Shown here: positions 1 through 9,165 of the stretch, in pieces | Layout of the letters: each line of letters opens with the position of its first letter | How positions within the stretch are numbered: the stretch's first letter is position 1 | DNA from: Christiangramia echinicola DSM 19838 | GTDB taxonomy: Bacteria; Bacteroidota; Bacteroidia; Flavobacteriales; Flavobacteriaceae | NCBI RefSeq assembly: GCF_000423065.1 | Contig: NZ_KE383973.1 | Coordinates: forward strand, 95,141 to 159,140 | DNA length: 64,000 nt | Direction: 5' to 3' | The notes under the pieces: model-generated | Databases searched by the model: none | Told to the model about the DNA's origin: nothing | What the model saw: the letters and a program-made list of their open reading frames with translations, nothing else | Translations under genes and position numbers: made by a program

Positions 1-1
1 T

Positions 2-1000
2 CGTTTAGGGGCAAATGAAGCTCCGCCAGCAATTATTTCGGTATTTATCGGTTCGCAGTTAACTAAGGTACTGGATGAACTTGAAAAAGTTACTGACGGA
101 AAGCTTTCTCCACAGGAAAAAACAGATCTAAAGTTAAACGTAGTTGGTAAGATACCGGAAATTCTTCGTGATAATACCGATAGAAACCGAACTTCTTCTT
201 TTGCATTTACCGGGAATAAATTTGAATTCCGTGCGGTAGGTTCGCTTGCTAACTGTGCAAATGCAATGACGGTATTAAATAGTATCGTTGCCAAACAACT
301 TAAGGACTTTAAGGTTGAGGTAGATAAGCTTATCAAGGATAAGAAGATGAAGAAAGATGATGCTATTTTCAATGTTCTTAGAGAATACATCAAAAAATCT
401 AAAAAAATTCGATTTGAAGGTGATGGTTATGGAGAAGCCTGGGAAAAAGAAGCTAAGAAACGCGGTCTAAGTAATAACAGAACCACTCCGCAGGCACTAA
501 AAGCTCAAGTTAGTAAGAAGACGATTTCTTTGTATAAAGAGCTGGAGGTAATGAATAAAACAGAGGTCGAAGCTCGTCATGAGATCGAACTTGAGGAATA
601 TGCCATGAGAATCCAGATAGAAGGACGTATTCTTGGGGATATAGCCAGAAATCATGTGATTCCAACAGCAATCCGCTACCAGAATATTCTTATTAAGAAC
701 GTTACGGGTTTAAAGGCGATCTATGGAGAAGAGTATACCAGACATGCTAAAGAACAATTAGAGATCATAGAAAGTATTTCTGCACATATTGCCAGCATTA
801 ACTCTAATGTGAATGCGATGATTGAGGCCAGAAAAATCGCTAATAAAATTGAGGATGTAGAGAAAAAAGCTTTTGCTTATTGTGATGACATCAAACCTTA
901 TTTTGAAGAAATAAGATACCATTGTGATAAACTGGAGTTATTAGTGGACGATGAACTTTGGCCATTGACAAAATACAGAGAAATGTTGTTTACTAAATAA
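2..1000 (+). CDS. glnN: Glutamine synthetase type III, C-terminal part (5' end outside window)
   Basis: The frame is open from the first bases, so this is the last 332 residues of a protein whose family is about 725 residues long. GSIII makes glutamine from glutamate, ammonia and ATP in the cytoplasm. The segment NRTSSFAFTGNKFEFR near residues 61-76 of the fragment is the conserved active-site region of GSIII, and the remaining long helical C-terminus (GDGYGEAWEKEA onward) is specific to type III enzymes. An internal ATG at 266 is not the start because the conserved catalytic region lies before it. The gene ends in front of a strong terminator. Ammonium-uptake genes (amtB, glnB) lie about 18 kb away. 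Confidence 0.93.
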   Translation, partial: RLGANEAPPAIISVFIGSQLTKVLDELEKVTDGKLSPQEKTDLKLNVVGKIPEILRDNTDRNRTSSFAFTGNKFEFRAVGSLANCANAMTVLNSIVAKQLKDFKVEVDKLIKDKKMKKDDAIFNVLREYIKKSKKIRFEGDGYGEAWEKEAKKRGLSNNRTTPQALKAQVSKKTISLYKELEVMNKTEVEARHEIELEEYAMRIQIEGRILGDIARNHVIPTAIRYQNILIKNVTGLKAIYGEEYTRHAKEQLEIIESISAHIASINSNVNAMIEARKIANKIEDVEKKAFAYCDDIKPYFEEIRYHCDKLELLVDDELWPLTKYREMLFTK

Positions 1001-1021
1001 GTTGATGTTAAACTGAAATTT

Positions 1022-1052
1022 AAAAAGCCACGCCCCTAAAGCGTGGCTTTTT
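1022..1052 (+). terminator. Rho-independent terminator of glnN
   Basis: An 11-12 bp stem (AAAAAGCCACGC / GCGTGGCTTTTT) with the loop CCCTAAA is followed by TTATTTT, 20 bases after the stop codon. The A-rich left arm could let it work in both directions. Confidence 0.85.
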
Positions 1053-1096
1053 ATTTTAAATTATCCCGATTATTTACTAGAACTGTTTAAACTAAT

Positions 1097-1104
1097 TATC
1101 TTTG
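1097..1104 (+). promoter_or_regulatory. Possible -7 element for purM
   Basis: TATCTTTG matches the Bacteroidota -7 consensus TAnnTTTG, 20 bases before the ATG at 1124. No TTG at -33 is visible at the expected distance, so the assignment is weak. Confidence 0.3.
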
Positions 1105-1123
1105 AAACCTCTAAGAAAAAGTC

Positions 1124-2305
1124 ATGAGTAAAGAAGTAAGTAAACGATATTCAGGAAGAGGTGTTTCAGCTGGAAAAGAAGATGTGCATAATGCAATCAA
1201 AAATGTTGATAAAGGATTGTTCCCAAAGGCTTTCTGTAAGATCGTTCCAGATCATTTAACCGGTAGTGAAGATCATTGTTTGATCATGCATGCCGATGGT
1301 GCGGGTACAAAATCTTCTCTTGCATATATGTACTGGAAGGAAACCGGAGATATTTCGGTTTGGAAGGGAATAGCCCAGGATGCTTTGATCATGAATATAG
1401 ATGATCTGCTTTGCGTAGGAGCTACTGATAATATTTTACTTTCTTCTACAATTGGCCGGAATAAGAATTTGATTCCGGGGGAGGTAATTTCAGCAATAAT
1501 TAATGGTACAGAAGAATTGATCTCAGAGTTGAAAGATTTTGGAGTTGAAATTCACTCAACCGGAGGTGAAACTGCAGATGTTGGTGACCTGGTAAGGACT
1601 ATAATTGTAGATTCTACGGTAACCGCCAGAATGCCGAAAGCTAAGGTGATAGATAATGCTAATATCAAGCCCGGGAATGTGATCGTGGGACTTTCTTCTT
1701 TTGGTCAGGCTTCTTATGAAAAGGAATATAACGGCGGAATGGGGAGCAATGGTCTTACTTCTGCGCGTCATGATGTTTTCTCAAAAGTATTAGCAGAAAA
1801 ATTTCCTGAAAGTTTCGATAGTTCGATTCCAGAAGAATTGGTTTATTCCGGGACAAAAAAACTTACAGATGCTGTGGAAAATAGTCCTATTGATGCCGGG
1901 AAATTAGTGTTGTCACCAACTAGAACATACGCTCCTATAATTAAGAAGATCCTTAAGGATATTGGAAATGAAAAGATAGATGGAATGGTGCATTGCAGTG
2001 GTGGTGCGCAAACCAAGATCCTTCATTTCATAGATGAAAATCATATTATAAAGGATGATCTTTTTGATACTCCTCCGCTTTTTAAGTTGATCCAGCAGGA
2101 AAGCAAAACCGACTGGAAAGAAATGTATCAGGTTTTTAATATGGGGCACCGTATGGAGCTATACGTTGATGAGAATGTCGCTGAAGAGATAATTGAGATC
2201 TCCAGATCTTTTAATGTAGATGCGAAAATTATAGGTAGAGTAGAAGCTTCAGATTCTAAAAAGCTAACTATCAAAAGCGCTCAAGGGATATTTGAATATA
2301 ATTAG
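1124..2305 (+). CDS. purM: Phosphoribosylformylglycinamidine cyclo-ligase (AIR synthetase)
   Basis: This cytoplasmic enzyme uses ATP to close FGAM to aminoimidazole ribotide in purine synthesis. The 393-residue protein carries the PurM signatures YSGRGVSAGKEDV near the N-terminus, DGAGTKSS around residue 58 (ATP/substrate loop) and STGGETADVGD around residues 145-155. It is about 45 residues longer than the E. coli enzyme, as is usual for the Bacteroidota form. It stands alone between the glnN terminator and a 165-bp gap. purU, which supplies formate for purine synthesis, lies 6 kb downstream on the other strand. Confidence 0.93.
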   Translation: MSKEVSKRYSGRGVSAGKEDVHNAIKNVDKGLFPKAFCKIVPDHLTGSEDHCLIMHADGAGTKSSLAYMYWKETGDISVWKGIAQDALIMNIDDLLCVGATDNILLSSTIGRNKNLIPGEVISAIINGTEELISELKDFGVEIHSTGGETADVGDLVRTIIVDSTVTARMPKAKVIDNANIKPGNVIVGLSSFGQASYEKEYNGGMGSNGLTSARHDVFSKVLAEKFPESFDSSIPEELVYSGTKKLTDAVENSPIDAGKLVLSPTRTYAPIIKKILKDIGNEKIDGMVHCSGGAQTKILHFIDENHIIKDDLFDTPPLFKLIQQESKTDWKEMYQVFNMGHRMELYVDENVAEEIIEISRSFNVDAKIIGRVEASDSKKLTIKSAQGIFEYN

Positions 2306-2470
2306 GGAATTTTTTTACCCTCTTAAGATTTCTTTCCAACTTTTTCCTGATCTCATTTAATCCAGTCGTGGTTGCGGAGAATTAAAGAATGAAGATCAGT
2401 CTTTAGATTAGGTTGGTAATGACTTTTATTGTCTGGAGATAATGTTTTTTAAATTGAAACCTAGAATTAT

Positions 2471-3466
2471 ATGGCGTTAACCCATCTTCAGATCTTTGAA
2501 AACTATATTAAACCCTACAGTAAAGGGTCTAGTATGCATTATTCCATACTTCAGCCTGAAATGCGATATTTTCAACATGAATATGGCTTAGTCTCTTATA
2601 TCAAAAAGCATGGCTGTCATTTTGTATTGGCAGATCCTATTTATAGATCTCAGGACAGAGAATTTCAGGTGAAATTGATTGCAGATTTCCTGAATCAATA
2701 TAAAAGAGTTTCTTTTGTTCAGGTTTCCAGAAAATTTGCAGAATTATTACATGAGGAATTTAATTTTTACTCAACGCAAATTGGAAATGAAAGGTTGATA
2801 GACCTTCAACAATGGAAAATTAGCGGGAAAAGAAAACAGGTTATTAGAACAGCCTGCAACCAGGCGGCCAAACAGGGTATTGAAATTATTGAAAATCCAC
2901 TCGAGGACAATTTTGACTCCATTTCCTCGAAATGGTTAAGTACAAGGCAGGTTAAAGAACGTGAAATAAAATTTCTCGTTAGAACATATCCATATTTTGA
3001 AAAGGAAACAAGAACATTTTGTGCTTACAATGCTGAAGGTAATCTCCTGGCTTATATAATATTCAGTCCTATTTTTGAAAATGGAAAATGCGCCGGGTAT
3101 GTTCCCGATATTTCAAGGTCAAGCCCCGAATTTAAACAAGGTATTTATTATGCAATTATGGTGGAAGCCATAAAACAATTTAAAAACGAAGGTTTATCAT
3201 ATTTAAACCTGGGTTTGTCTCCTCTTATTATAACTGAAGATGCAGAATCTTACGAGTCACAAAAATTACGCTCAGTTTTTAAATTTATAAGGAAGTATGC
3301 TGGTACCCTGTATAATTATAACGGAATTAATTATACAAAATCAAGGTTTATCCATGACTCTGCGCAATCGAATGACGGGTTTACTATACCAACCTTTTTG
3401 TGTCACAAATCTTCTTTGCCATTATTTAAAATCACTGCCATCTTCAGAGCTGCGAATGTTATATAG
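2471..3466 (+). CDS. DUF2156 / MprF C-terminal-like acyltransferase domain protein
   Basis: This 331-residue soluble protein resembles the C-terminal lysyl-transferase domain of MprF (phosphatidylglycerol lysyltransferase; a double GNAT-like fold), without the membrane flippase part. Visible family features are the N-terminal YLK-like segment, the basic KRKQVIRTACNQA helix near residue 120, and a C-terminal YYAIMVEAIKQFKNEG...LNLGLSPL stretch near residues 225-255 that matches the MprF NLGMAPL motif. The substrate is unknown; aminoacyl transfer to a lipid is an inference from the family. The neighbour downstream is a multi-pass membrane protein, possibly co-transcribed (94-bp gap). Confidence 0.7.
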   Translation: MALTHLQIFENYIKPYSKGSSMHYSILQPEMRYFQHEYGLVSYIKKHGCHFVLADPIYRSQDREFQVKLIADFLNQYKRVSFVQVSRKFAELLHEEFNFYSTQIGNERLIDLQQWKISGKRKQVIRTACNQAAKQGIEIIENPLEDNFDSISSKWLSTRQVKEREIKFLVRTYPYFEKETRTFCAYNAEGNLLAYIIFSPIFENGKCAGYVPDISRSSPEFKQGIYYAIMVEAIKQFKNEGLSYLNLGLSPLIITEDAESYESQKLRSVFKFIRKYAGTLYNYNGINYTKSRFIHDSAQSNDGFTIPTFLCHKSSLPLFKITAIFRAANVI

Positions 3467-3560
3467 CTACGTGAAATCTGTTCCTGAAGAGGATAATGCG
3501 AATGAGGAAACCAGTCATTTAATATTTTCGTAGTTATCACACAACCAATCAAAAATTAGA

Positions 3561-4259
3561 ATGTTATCCAAAAAACTACTACCCGCAATTACGCTGGGGT
3601 TACTTCTTGTTAATTGTTTTGTGATCTTTGAATTCGATCAGGATGCTAGCCGCTGGGCACGTCTTCTTTCTACAGGCCTTTTATTCATTGTGCTAATATG
3701 GCAGGGAGGCTTAAGTGCAAAAATAATGAGTGCCTTTTGCCTGTTCATTTGTTCTGATGTTTTATTGTTTTACTACGAAAATCCTATCGCCAGTTCCGTG
3801 ACTTTTTTAATGCGAATTTCAGCCTATTTACTATTGGCTTTTGTTGTAGTGCCTGAGCTTAAGAATCTTAAAAGCAGTTTATTTCAAAAGATCATTTTCT
3901 TCATTGTTTTTATTCTTAATCTGGGTATGTTATTTATGCTTGTAGATATGGTGCCGGCGAAATTTGTATATCCGTTCTTGAATATTCTTTTCTATGCTTA
4001 CGGAATTTCTATGATAACGCTTGTTATTGCCGCAATTTCTTATAGTAATCGGTATTCTAATACAACCTCTTTCTACTACACTGCAGCCACCCTGTGCCTG
4101 GTTTTTTCCGATATTACATCCTTCATTGCTTACTATCTGGAATTTTACGAATTTTATTTTCCCGACAGGATTTTTTATATTCTCGGTGTAGCCGGACTGG
4201 TTAAATTTGCTACATTCGCGAGAAGCCATGAGGCTGTTACAGAATTAGAAAGCCTTTAA
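3561..4259 (+). CDS. YhhN/TMEM86-like multi-pass membrane protein
   Basis: The 232-residue protein has seven or eight hydrophobic segments spread over its whole length and almost no soluble part. The segments FCLFICSDVLLF near residue 57 and CLVFSDITSFIAYY near residue 178 resemble the paired acidic S/D motifs of the YhhN (lysoplasmalogenase) family, whose members hydrolyse vinyl-ether lysolipids. The match is by pattern only and the protein may belong to a related uncharacterised family. It sits in the inner membrane between the DUF2156 protein and prfA. Confidence 0.5.
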   Translation: MLSKKLLPAITLGLLLVNCFVIFEFDQDASRWARLLSTGLLFIVLIWQGGLSAKIMSAFCLFICSDVLLFYYENPIASSVTFLMRISAYLLLAFVVVPELKNLKSSLFQKIIFFIVFILNLGMLFMLVDMVPAKFVYPFLNILFYAYGISMITLVIAAISYSNRYSNTTSFYYTAATLCLVFSDITSFIAYYLEFYEFYFPDRIFYILGVAGLVKFATFARSHEAVTELESL

Positions 4260-4290
4260 AGCTTTCTCTGAAATTTCAGGCAAATTATCG

Positions 4291-4298
4291 TAAATTTG
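4291..4298 (+). promoter_or_regulatory. Possible -7 element for prfA
   Basis: TAAATTTG is an exact match to TAnnTTTG, 24 bases before the prfA ATG. The -33 TTG is not seen. Confidence 0.35.
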
Positions 4299-4322
4299 CT
4301 ATCCTAAATTCAGTAGTAATAT

Positions 4323-5399
4323 ATGATTGAGAGACTTAATATCGTAAAACAGCGGTTCGATGAGGTGAACGATTTGATTATTCAGCCGGATGTAATATCA
4401 GACCAGAAGCGATATATTGAATTAAATAAAGAATACAAAGACCTTCGGGCCTTGATGGACGAGCGTGAGAAATATGTTAGCCTGACCGAAAATATTCAGG
4501 AAGCTGAAGAGATAATTTCAGACGGCAGCGATCCTGAAATGACCGAAATGGCAAAGCTTCAATTAGAAGAGGCTAAAGGGCAACTTCCCGAGCTTGAGGA
4601 TAAGATTAGAATGATGCTTATACCTAAAGATCCGGAAGACGGTAAGAATGTGGTGATGGAAATTAGAGCCGGAACCGGAGGTGATGAGGCAAGTATCTTT
4701 GCAGGTGACCTTTATCGTATGTATACCAAGTATGTTGAGAGTAGAGGCTGGAGTCATAACATTGTTGACTTTAGTGAAGGAACAAGTGGAGGTTTCAAAG
4801 AAATGATCTTTGAAGTTTCAGGCGAGGATGTATACGGAACCATGAAATTTGAAGCTGGAGTTCACCGTGTTCAGCGTGTACCTCAAACAGAAACTCAGGG
4901 ACGTGTACATACTTCCGCAGCTACCGTTATGGTCTTGCCAGAAGCTGAGGAATTTGATGTGCAGATAGATCCTAAGGACGTAAGAATAGATTATTTCTGT
5001 TCTTCAGGACCTGGTGGTCAGTCGGTGAATACAACCTATTCAGCAGTAAGACTTACCCACGAACCAACAGGTTTAGTAGCTCAGTGTCAGGATCAGAAAT
5101 CACAGCATAAGAACAAGGAAAAAGCTTTCCGTGTACTTCGTTCAAGACTTTACGAAATGGAGCTTGCGAAGAAAATGGAAGCCGATGCTGCCAAAAGGAA
5201 CTCTATGGTTTCTAGTGGTGACCGTAGTGCAAAGATCCGAACTTATAACTATGCGCAGAGTAGAGTTACAGATCACAGGATAAACCTGACTCTTTACGAT
5301 CTTTCTAACATCATTAACGGTGATATTCAAAAGATTATAGACGAGTTACAACTGGCAGAAAACACAGAAAAGCTTAAGGAGAACTCTGATATCCTATAA
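4323..5399 (+). CDS. prfA: Peptide chain release factor 1
   Basis: RF1 recognises UAA and UAG in the ribosomal A site and triggers peptide release. The 358-residue protein is of normal length. The catalytic GGQ is at residues 231-233 ([10 protein letters not shown]). The stop-codon reading tripeptide PxT is PQT at 187-189, where E. coli has PAT; this identifies RF1 rather than RF2, which has SPF. The N-terminal third is the usual coiled domain. pyrF follows after 20 bases and is probably in the same transcript. Confidence 0.96.
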   Translation: MIERLNIVKQRFDEVNDLIIQPDVISDQKRYIELNKEYKDLRALMDEREKYVSLTENIQEAEEIISDGSDPEMTEMAKLQLEEAKGQLPELEDKIRMMLIPKDPEDGKNVVMEIRAGTGGDEASIFAGDLYRMYTKYVESRGWSHNIVDFSEGTSGGFKEMIFEVSGEDVYGTMKFEAGVHRVQRVPQTETQGRVHTSAATVMVLPEAEEFDVQIDPKDVRIDYFCSSGPGGQSVNTTYSAVRLTHEPTGLVAQCQDQKSQHKNKEKAFRVLRSRLYEMELAKKMEADAAKRNSMVSSGDRSAKIRTYNYAQSRVTDHRINLTLYDLSNIINGDIQKIIDELQLAENTEKLKENSDIL

Positions 5400-5419
5400 A
5401 TCAAAAGCTATAATATTTT

Positions 5420-6238
5420 ATGACTTCACAGGAGCTTACTCAGCAAATATTTAAGAAGAAATCATTCTTATGTGTTGGTTTAGATACCGATCTTGAGAGG
5501 ATTCCAACCTATTTACTTTCTGAGAAAGATCCTGTGTTCAGTTTTAATAAAGCCATTATAGATGCAACCCACGAATTTTGTGTTGCCTACAAACCTAATA
5601 TTGCTTTTTATGAAGCAATGGGTGTTGATGGTTGGAAGGCTTTAGGAAAGACCATCAATTATCTTCATTCTGAATATCCCGATCTTTATACCATAGCCGA
5701 TGCTAAGCGAGGAGATATTGGAAACACTTCCAGAATGTATGCTAAAGCATTTTTTGACGATCTTGGTTTTGATTCGGTTACCGTAGCGCCTTATATGGGA
5801 AAAGATTCAGTAGAGCCTTTTCTTGAATTTGAAAATAAACATACTATTTTACTGGCCCTTACTTCAAATGAAGGTGCTTTCGATTTTCAAACTTTAAAAA
5901 CGGGTGACGAGGATCTTTATAAAAAAGTGATTAGAACATCAAAAGAATGGAATAATTCTGAGAACCTTATGTACGTTGTAGGCGCAACAAAAGCTGAATA
6001 CCTTGCTGATATAAGAAAGATAATTCCAGAAAACTTTTTACTGGTACCTGGAGTTGGAGCCCAGGGAGGTAGCCTTGAAGAAGTTTGTAAATACGGGATT
6101 ACTAAAAATGTAGGCCTTCTGGTAAATTCTTCCCGAAAGATTATTTATGCCTCAGATTCTTCAAATTTTGATGAGATAGCCGGTGCTAAAGCTGAAGCTA
6201 TGCAAAATCAGATGGCGCTGGAATTAGAAAAATTATAA
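5420..6238 (+). CDS. pyrF: Orotidine 5'-phosphate decarboxylase, type 2
   Basis: This enzyme decarboxylates OMP to UMP, the last step of UMP synthesis. At 272 residues it is of the longer type-2 class. [11 protein letters not shown] starts at residue 94, giving the catalytic D94, K96 and D99. LCVGLDTD near the N-terminus and [15 protein letters not shown] near residue 210 are the substrate and phosphate loops. It lies 20 bases after prfA and 9 bases before the next gene, so the three are probably one operon. Confidence 0.95.
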   Translation: MTSQELTQQIFKKKSFLCVGLDTDLERIPTYLLSEKDPVFSFNKAIIDATHEFCVAYKPNIAFYEAMGVDGWKALGKTINYLHSEYPDLYTIADAKRGDIGNTSRMYAKAFFDDLGFDSVTVAPYMGKDSVEPFLEFENKHTILLALTSNEGAFDFQTLKTGDEDLYKKVIRTSKEWNNSENLMYVVGATKAEYLADIRKIIPENFLLVPGVGAQGGSLEEVCKYGITKNVGLLVNSSRKIIYASDSSNFDEIAGAKAEAMQNQMALELEKL

Positions 6239-6247
6239 AGCTAGTCT

Positions 6248-7021
6248 ATGAAAATTCAGGATCAATTACATAGAAAAATTGAACTGAAAGCCACTCCCGA
6301 AAGAATAGTTTCTCTTGTCCCCAGCCAGACAGAACTTCTTGTTGATCTTGGTCTGGAAAATTCTATAGTGGGAATCACGCATTTTTGTGTGCATCCGGCA
6401 CACCTATTAAAAGTGAAAACCAGGGTTGGTGGCACAAAAAAGGTTAATCTTCGTAAAGTAAAAGAGCTTAAACCAGATATTATTCTTTGTAATAAGGAAG
6501 AAAATACAAAAGAAATGGTGGAAGAGCTGGAAAAAATAGCTCCGGTACACGTTTCAGATGTTGCTACTCTGGAGGATGCTTACAGTCTAATGCGTGATTA
6601 TGGCCAGATATTCAATTGTATAGAGTTGGCTACCACGATGGTTGATTCAGTCCGGAAGAAAGAAGAAAGTTTAAGAAAACTGGTTCAAAACTCTAATGAA
6701 AGACGGGTAGCTTATTTCATTTGGAATAAACCTTTGATGGTAGCGGGACAGGGCACATTTATTAATGAAATGCTCAAATTAAATAAATTTCGGAATGTAT
6801 TTGAGGTTGATAGATATCCTGAGACAAATTTAAGTGAAGTAGAAGATCTAAAGTTAGACCTTTGTATGTTGTCATCTGAACCATTTCCTTTTAAAGAAGA
6901 ACACATCTCTCTATTTGATGAATTTGTCCAGGAAGTTGAAATTGTAAATGGAGAATATTTCAGTTGGTATGGTAGCCGACTCTTAGAAGCGATGGATTAT
7001 TTTAAGCAGTTTCACCTTTAG
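6248..7021 (+). CDS. Helical-backbone metal receptor / BtuF-like binding protein without signal peptide
   Basis: The 257-residue protein has the class III periplasmic binding fold pattern: PERIVSLVPSQTELLVDLG near residues 18-36, then GGTKKVNLRKVKELKPDIILCN near 60-80, as in BtuF/FhuD-type cobalamin or siderophore receptors. There is no signal peptide or lipobox, so it should stay in the cytoplasm. Solo cytoplasmic members like this are common in Flavobacteriia and have no assigned ligand. It follows pyrF after 9 bases. Its last 20 bases overlap the 3' end of the convergent small gene. Confidence 0.75.
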   Translation: MKIQDQLHRKIELKATPERIVSLVPSQTELLVDLGLENSIVGITHFCVHPAHLLKVKTRVGGTKKVNLRKVKELKPDIILCNKEENTKEMVEELEKIAPVHVSDVATLEDAYSLMRDYGQIFNCIELATTMVDSVRKKEESLRKLVQNSNERRVAYFIWNKPLMVAGQGTFINEMLKLNKFRNVFEVDRYPETNLSEVEDLKLDLCMLSSEPFPFKEEHISLFDEFVQEVEIVNGEYFSWYGSRLLEAMDYFKQFHL

Positions 7022-7199
7022 GTTCGATTAAATTGCAATTCATTCTTCTTAACTCGGCCATAATTTTTTTCGCTCTTGAATTTAATCTATCACTTTTTTC
7101 TTTGTCAAAAAGGGCAATTTTATAAGCGCGTTGCATTAACCTTGAGTATTTTTCACAAAGGCGCTCTTCACGTGTTTTATTTTCGAAAATTCTAAACAT
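7002..7199 (-). CDS. Lacal_2735-type small conserved protein
   Basis: This short, highly charged, helical protein of 65 residues begins MFRIFENKTREERLCEKYSR. The pattern MF-x-x-F-K/R followed by an amphipathic helix and ...KSDRLNSRAKKIM matches the small flavobacterial Lacal_2735 family of unknown function. The frame extends ten codons upstream to an ATG at 7229, but family members begin at the MF, so the start at 7199 is preferred. It converges with, and overlaps by 20 bases, the binding-protein gene. Confidence 0.6.
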   Translation of the reverse strand: MFRIFENKTREERLCEKYSRLMQRAYKIALFDKEKSDRLNSRAKKIMAELRRMNCNLIEPKGETA

Positions 7200-7362
7200 A
7201 TTAAATTTTAATCTATCATTCTTCATCACTCATTTCTACAGTGCACAAAGCTAAGGCGCTTGGCCTATAGAGAATAATAACATCTAGTTAAGGTTGTTTT
7301 AAAAAAGTGATGCTATAGACTGGAAAGTGTTAAAATATTATGGTATGTAAGAAAATAGCATG

Positions 7363-8064
7363 TTAATCCTGCACGGCGAAGACTTTTCTTAGAAGATTTG
7401 TGGTTCTTGCTGATAGAGTGTTTCTTATATCTTTCTCCTCTTTGGCTATCATAACAAAAACTCCTTCTAATGCCTCATTAGTTACATAATCTGGAAGGTC
7501 TGGATTTACATTATTCGTTATTGGAAGAGAATTGTATTTCTGAATTATATTTTTCCAAACTTGAGTCGCACCAACTTTATCCAGGGAATTACTAATTATA
7601 GGATTGAATCTGGTATAAAGTTCCTGTTCCGTTTTAGCTGAAAGATATACTGTGGCAGCATTGTCTGCTCCCAATAAAATGTTTCGGGCATCTGCAAAGG
7701 TGATTCCTTTTACCGCACTGGCGAATACTGGAATTGCTTCTCCTACGGCATCTTCTGCAGCCCGGTTTAGGACCTTTAAGCCTTCATCTGCTAATGCATC
7801 CAACCCAACGTCTCTTAGGGTTTTATCTACTTTCTTAAGTTCAGGGGGTAAGCCAATTCTTACCAGTTCATTCGTAAAAAAGCCATCTTCCTTGGCCAGG
7901 TTACTAACCTCTTTGTCTATCCCGAATTCAAGAGCCTGCTTTAAGCCCGAACTAATTTCGGCGTCGGTTACTCCGTATTCCTGGGGTAGTTGCGAGGCAA
8001 TACTCTGTAATTCGGCACATGAGGTTAATATCAAAATGGATGCGAAGGCGAGGATCTTTTTCAT
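7363..8064 (-). CDS. DUF4197 lipoprotein
   Basis: The 233-residue precursor starts MKKILAFASILILTSCAEL, a short lipoprotein signal with a lipobox ending at Cys17. The ATG at 8064 is chosen over an upstream TTG at 8082 because it gives the clean signal. The body (QALEFGIDKEVSNLAKEDGF, then a long helical region with RFNPIISNSLDKV and EGVFVMIAKEEKDIR) matches DUF4197, a conserved family of unknown role. It should be membrane-anchored on the periplasmic side. TATATTTG 16 bases upstream on the minus strand (8080-8087) may be its -7 element. Confidence 0.75.
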   Translation of the reverse strand: MKKILAFASILILTSCAELQSIASQLPQEYGVTDAEISSGLKQALEFGIDKEVSNLAKEDGFFTNELVRIGLPPELKKVDKTLRDVGLDALADEGLKVLNRAAEDAVGEAIPVFASAVKGITFADARNILLGADNAATVYLSAKTEQELYTRFNPIISNSLDKVGATQVWKNIIQKYNSLPITNNVNPDLPDYVTNEALEGVFVMIAKEEKDIRNTLSARTTNLLRKVFAVQD

Positions 8065-8172
8065 AAGTAGTAATTTTTTCAAATATAAGCAGAGTAGTAT
8101 TAAATAGATTTTTACAAAAGTTATTTAAAACCTAAATAGATTTATGATTGAATTTCAGTCTTAAAAAATTGT

Positions 8173-9024
8173 CTATATAAAAACAATGGTTTTATTATTA
8201 TAAACCAGTGTTTTTCGCTCCAGATGCAGTTTTATACCCCTGGCTAGAACGATCTTTTCCAGATCTCTACCTTTTAAAATAAGGTCTTTAACTGAGTGAC
8301 TATGTGAAATTCTGCTGATATCCTGTTCAATGATTGGGCCGGCATCAAGTTCACCAGTCACATAATGGCAGGTGGCTCCAATTATTTTAACTCCACTTTT
8401 ATATGCAAAATGATAGGGTCTTGCTCCCGCAAAAGCCGGGAGAAAGGAGTGATGAATATTAATGATTTGATTAGGGTATGCAGAAATTAAATTTTCTGAA
8501 ACGATCTGCATGTAGCGCGCCAGAACTATAAAGTCTATATGCTCTTTTTGCAGCAATTCCAATTGTCTGGATTCTGCTTCAGCTTTTTTATTCTTTTTTA
8601 CAGGAATATGATAAAAAGGAATATCAAAACTTTCAGCGATAGGACGAAGCTCATCATGATTGCTTATGATCATTGGAAGTTCTATGTTCAATTCTCCAGA
8701 TTTATACCTACCCAGGATATCATATAAACAATGGTCATATTTAGAAACGAAAAGCGCCATTCGTAGTTTAGACCCACTTGTAAAAATTTCCCAGTGCATA
8801 TTATAAGGGGTTCCCAGTTCTCGATTGAATTCATCCCGGAAATCTTCAATTGCTAAATCATGTTCAAATTCACTTTCCAGCCGCATAAAAAAGATCTTAT
8901 TCTCTACATCCACATATTGATCTATATAGATAATATTACCTTCCTTTTCATAAAAGAAAGATGTGACGGCAGAGATAATTCCAGAAGTGTCGGGACAGTG
9001 AATAAGCAGCGTAACTTTAGACAT
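8173..9024 (-). CDS. purU: Formyltetrahydrofolate deformylase
   Basis: PurU hydrolyses 10-formyl-THF to formate and THF, balancing the one-carbon pool and supplying formate to purine synthesis. The 283-residue protein has an N-terminal ACT domain (VTLLIHCPDTSGIISAVTSF, residues 4-23) and a formyltransferase-type catalytic domain with INIHHSFLPAF and GELDAGPIIEQD, which provide the Asn, His and Asp of the active site. Length and domain order are as in E. coli PurU. It is transcribed divergently from icmF across a 141-bp gap. Confidence 0.93.
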   Translation of the reverse strand: MSKVTLLIHCPDTSGIISAVTSFFYEKEGNIIYIDQYVDVENKIFFMRLESEFEHDLAIEDFRDEFNRELGTPYNMHWEIFTSGSKLRMALFVSKYDHCLYDILGRYKSGELNIELPMIISNHDELRPIAESFDIPFYHIPVKKNKKAEAESRQLELLQKEHIDFIVLARYMQIVSENLISAYPNQIINIHHSFLPAFAGARPYHFAYKSGVKIIGATCHYVTGELDAGPIIEQDISRISHSHSVKDLILKGRDLEKIVLARGIKLHLERKTLVYNNKTIVFI

Positions 9025-9165
9025 TTAGAGTATTTGATCTTTTAAATTTAAACTTTTTCAGCTATTTAATTTTCCGGGAATTTATTATTATTCAATTCTT
9101 AAAGAAGCCTGCTAACTTTTACAATTTTCGTAAATTGCTGCTCCAAATAATACTTTGAATTAGAA

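Noticed and set aside
3297-3533. 78-residue frame overlapping the end of the DUF2156 gene
   Set aside because: Most of it lies in another frame of the DUF2156 gene, has no recognisable features, and the reading continues over an intergenic part only by chance.
9025-9165. Cobalamin riboswitch upstream of icmF
   Set aside because: The 141-bp gap is AT-rich and lacks the B12-box and the multi-stem layout expected.
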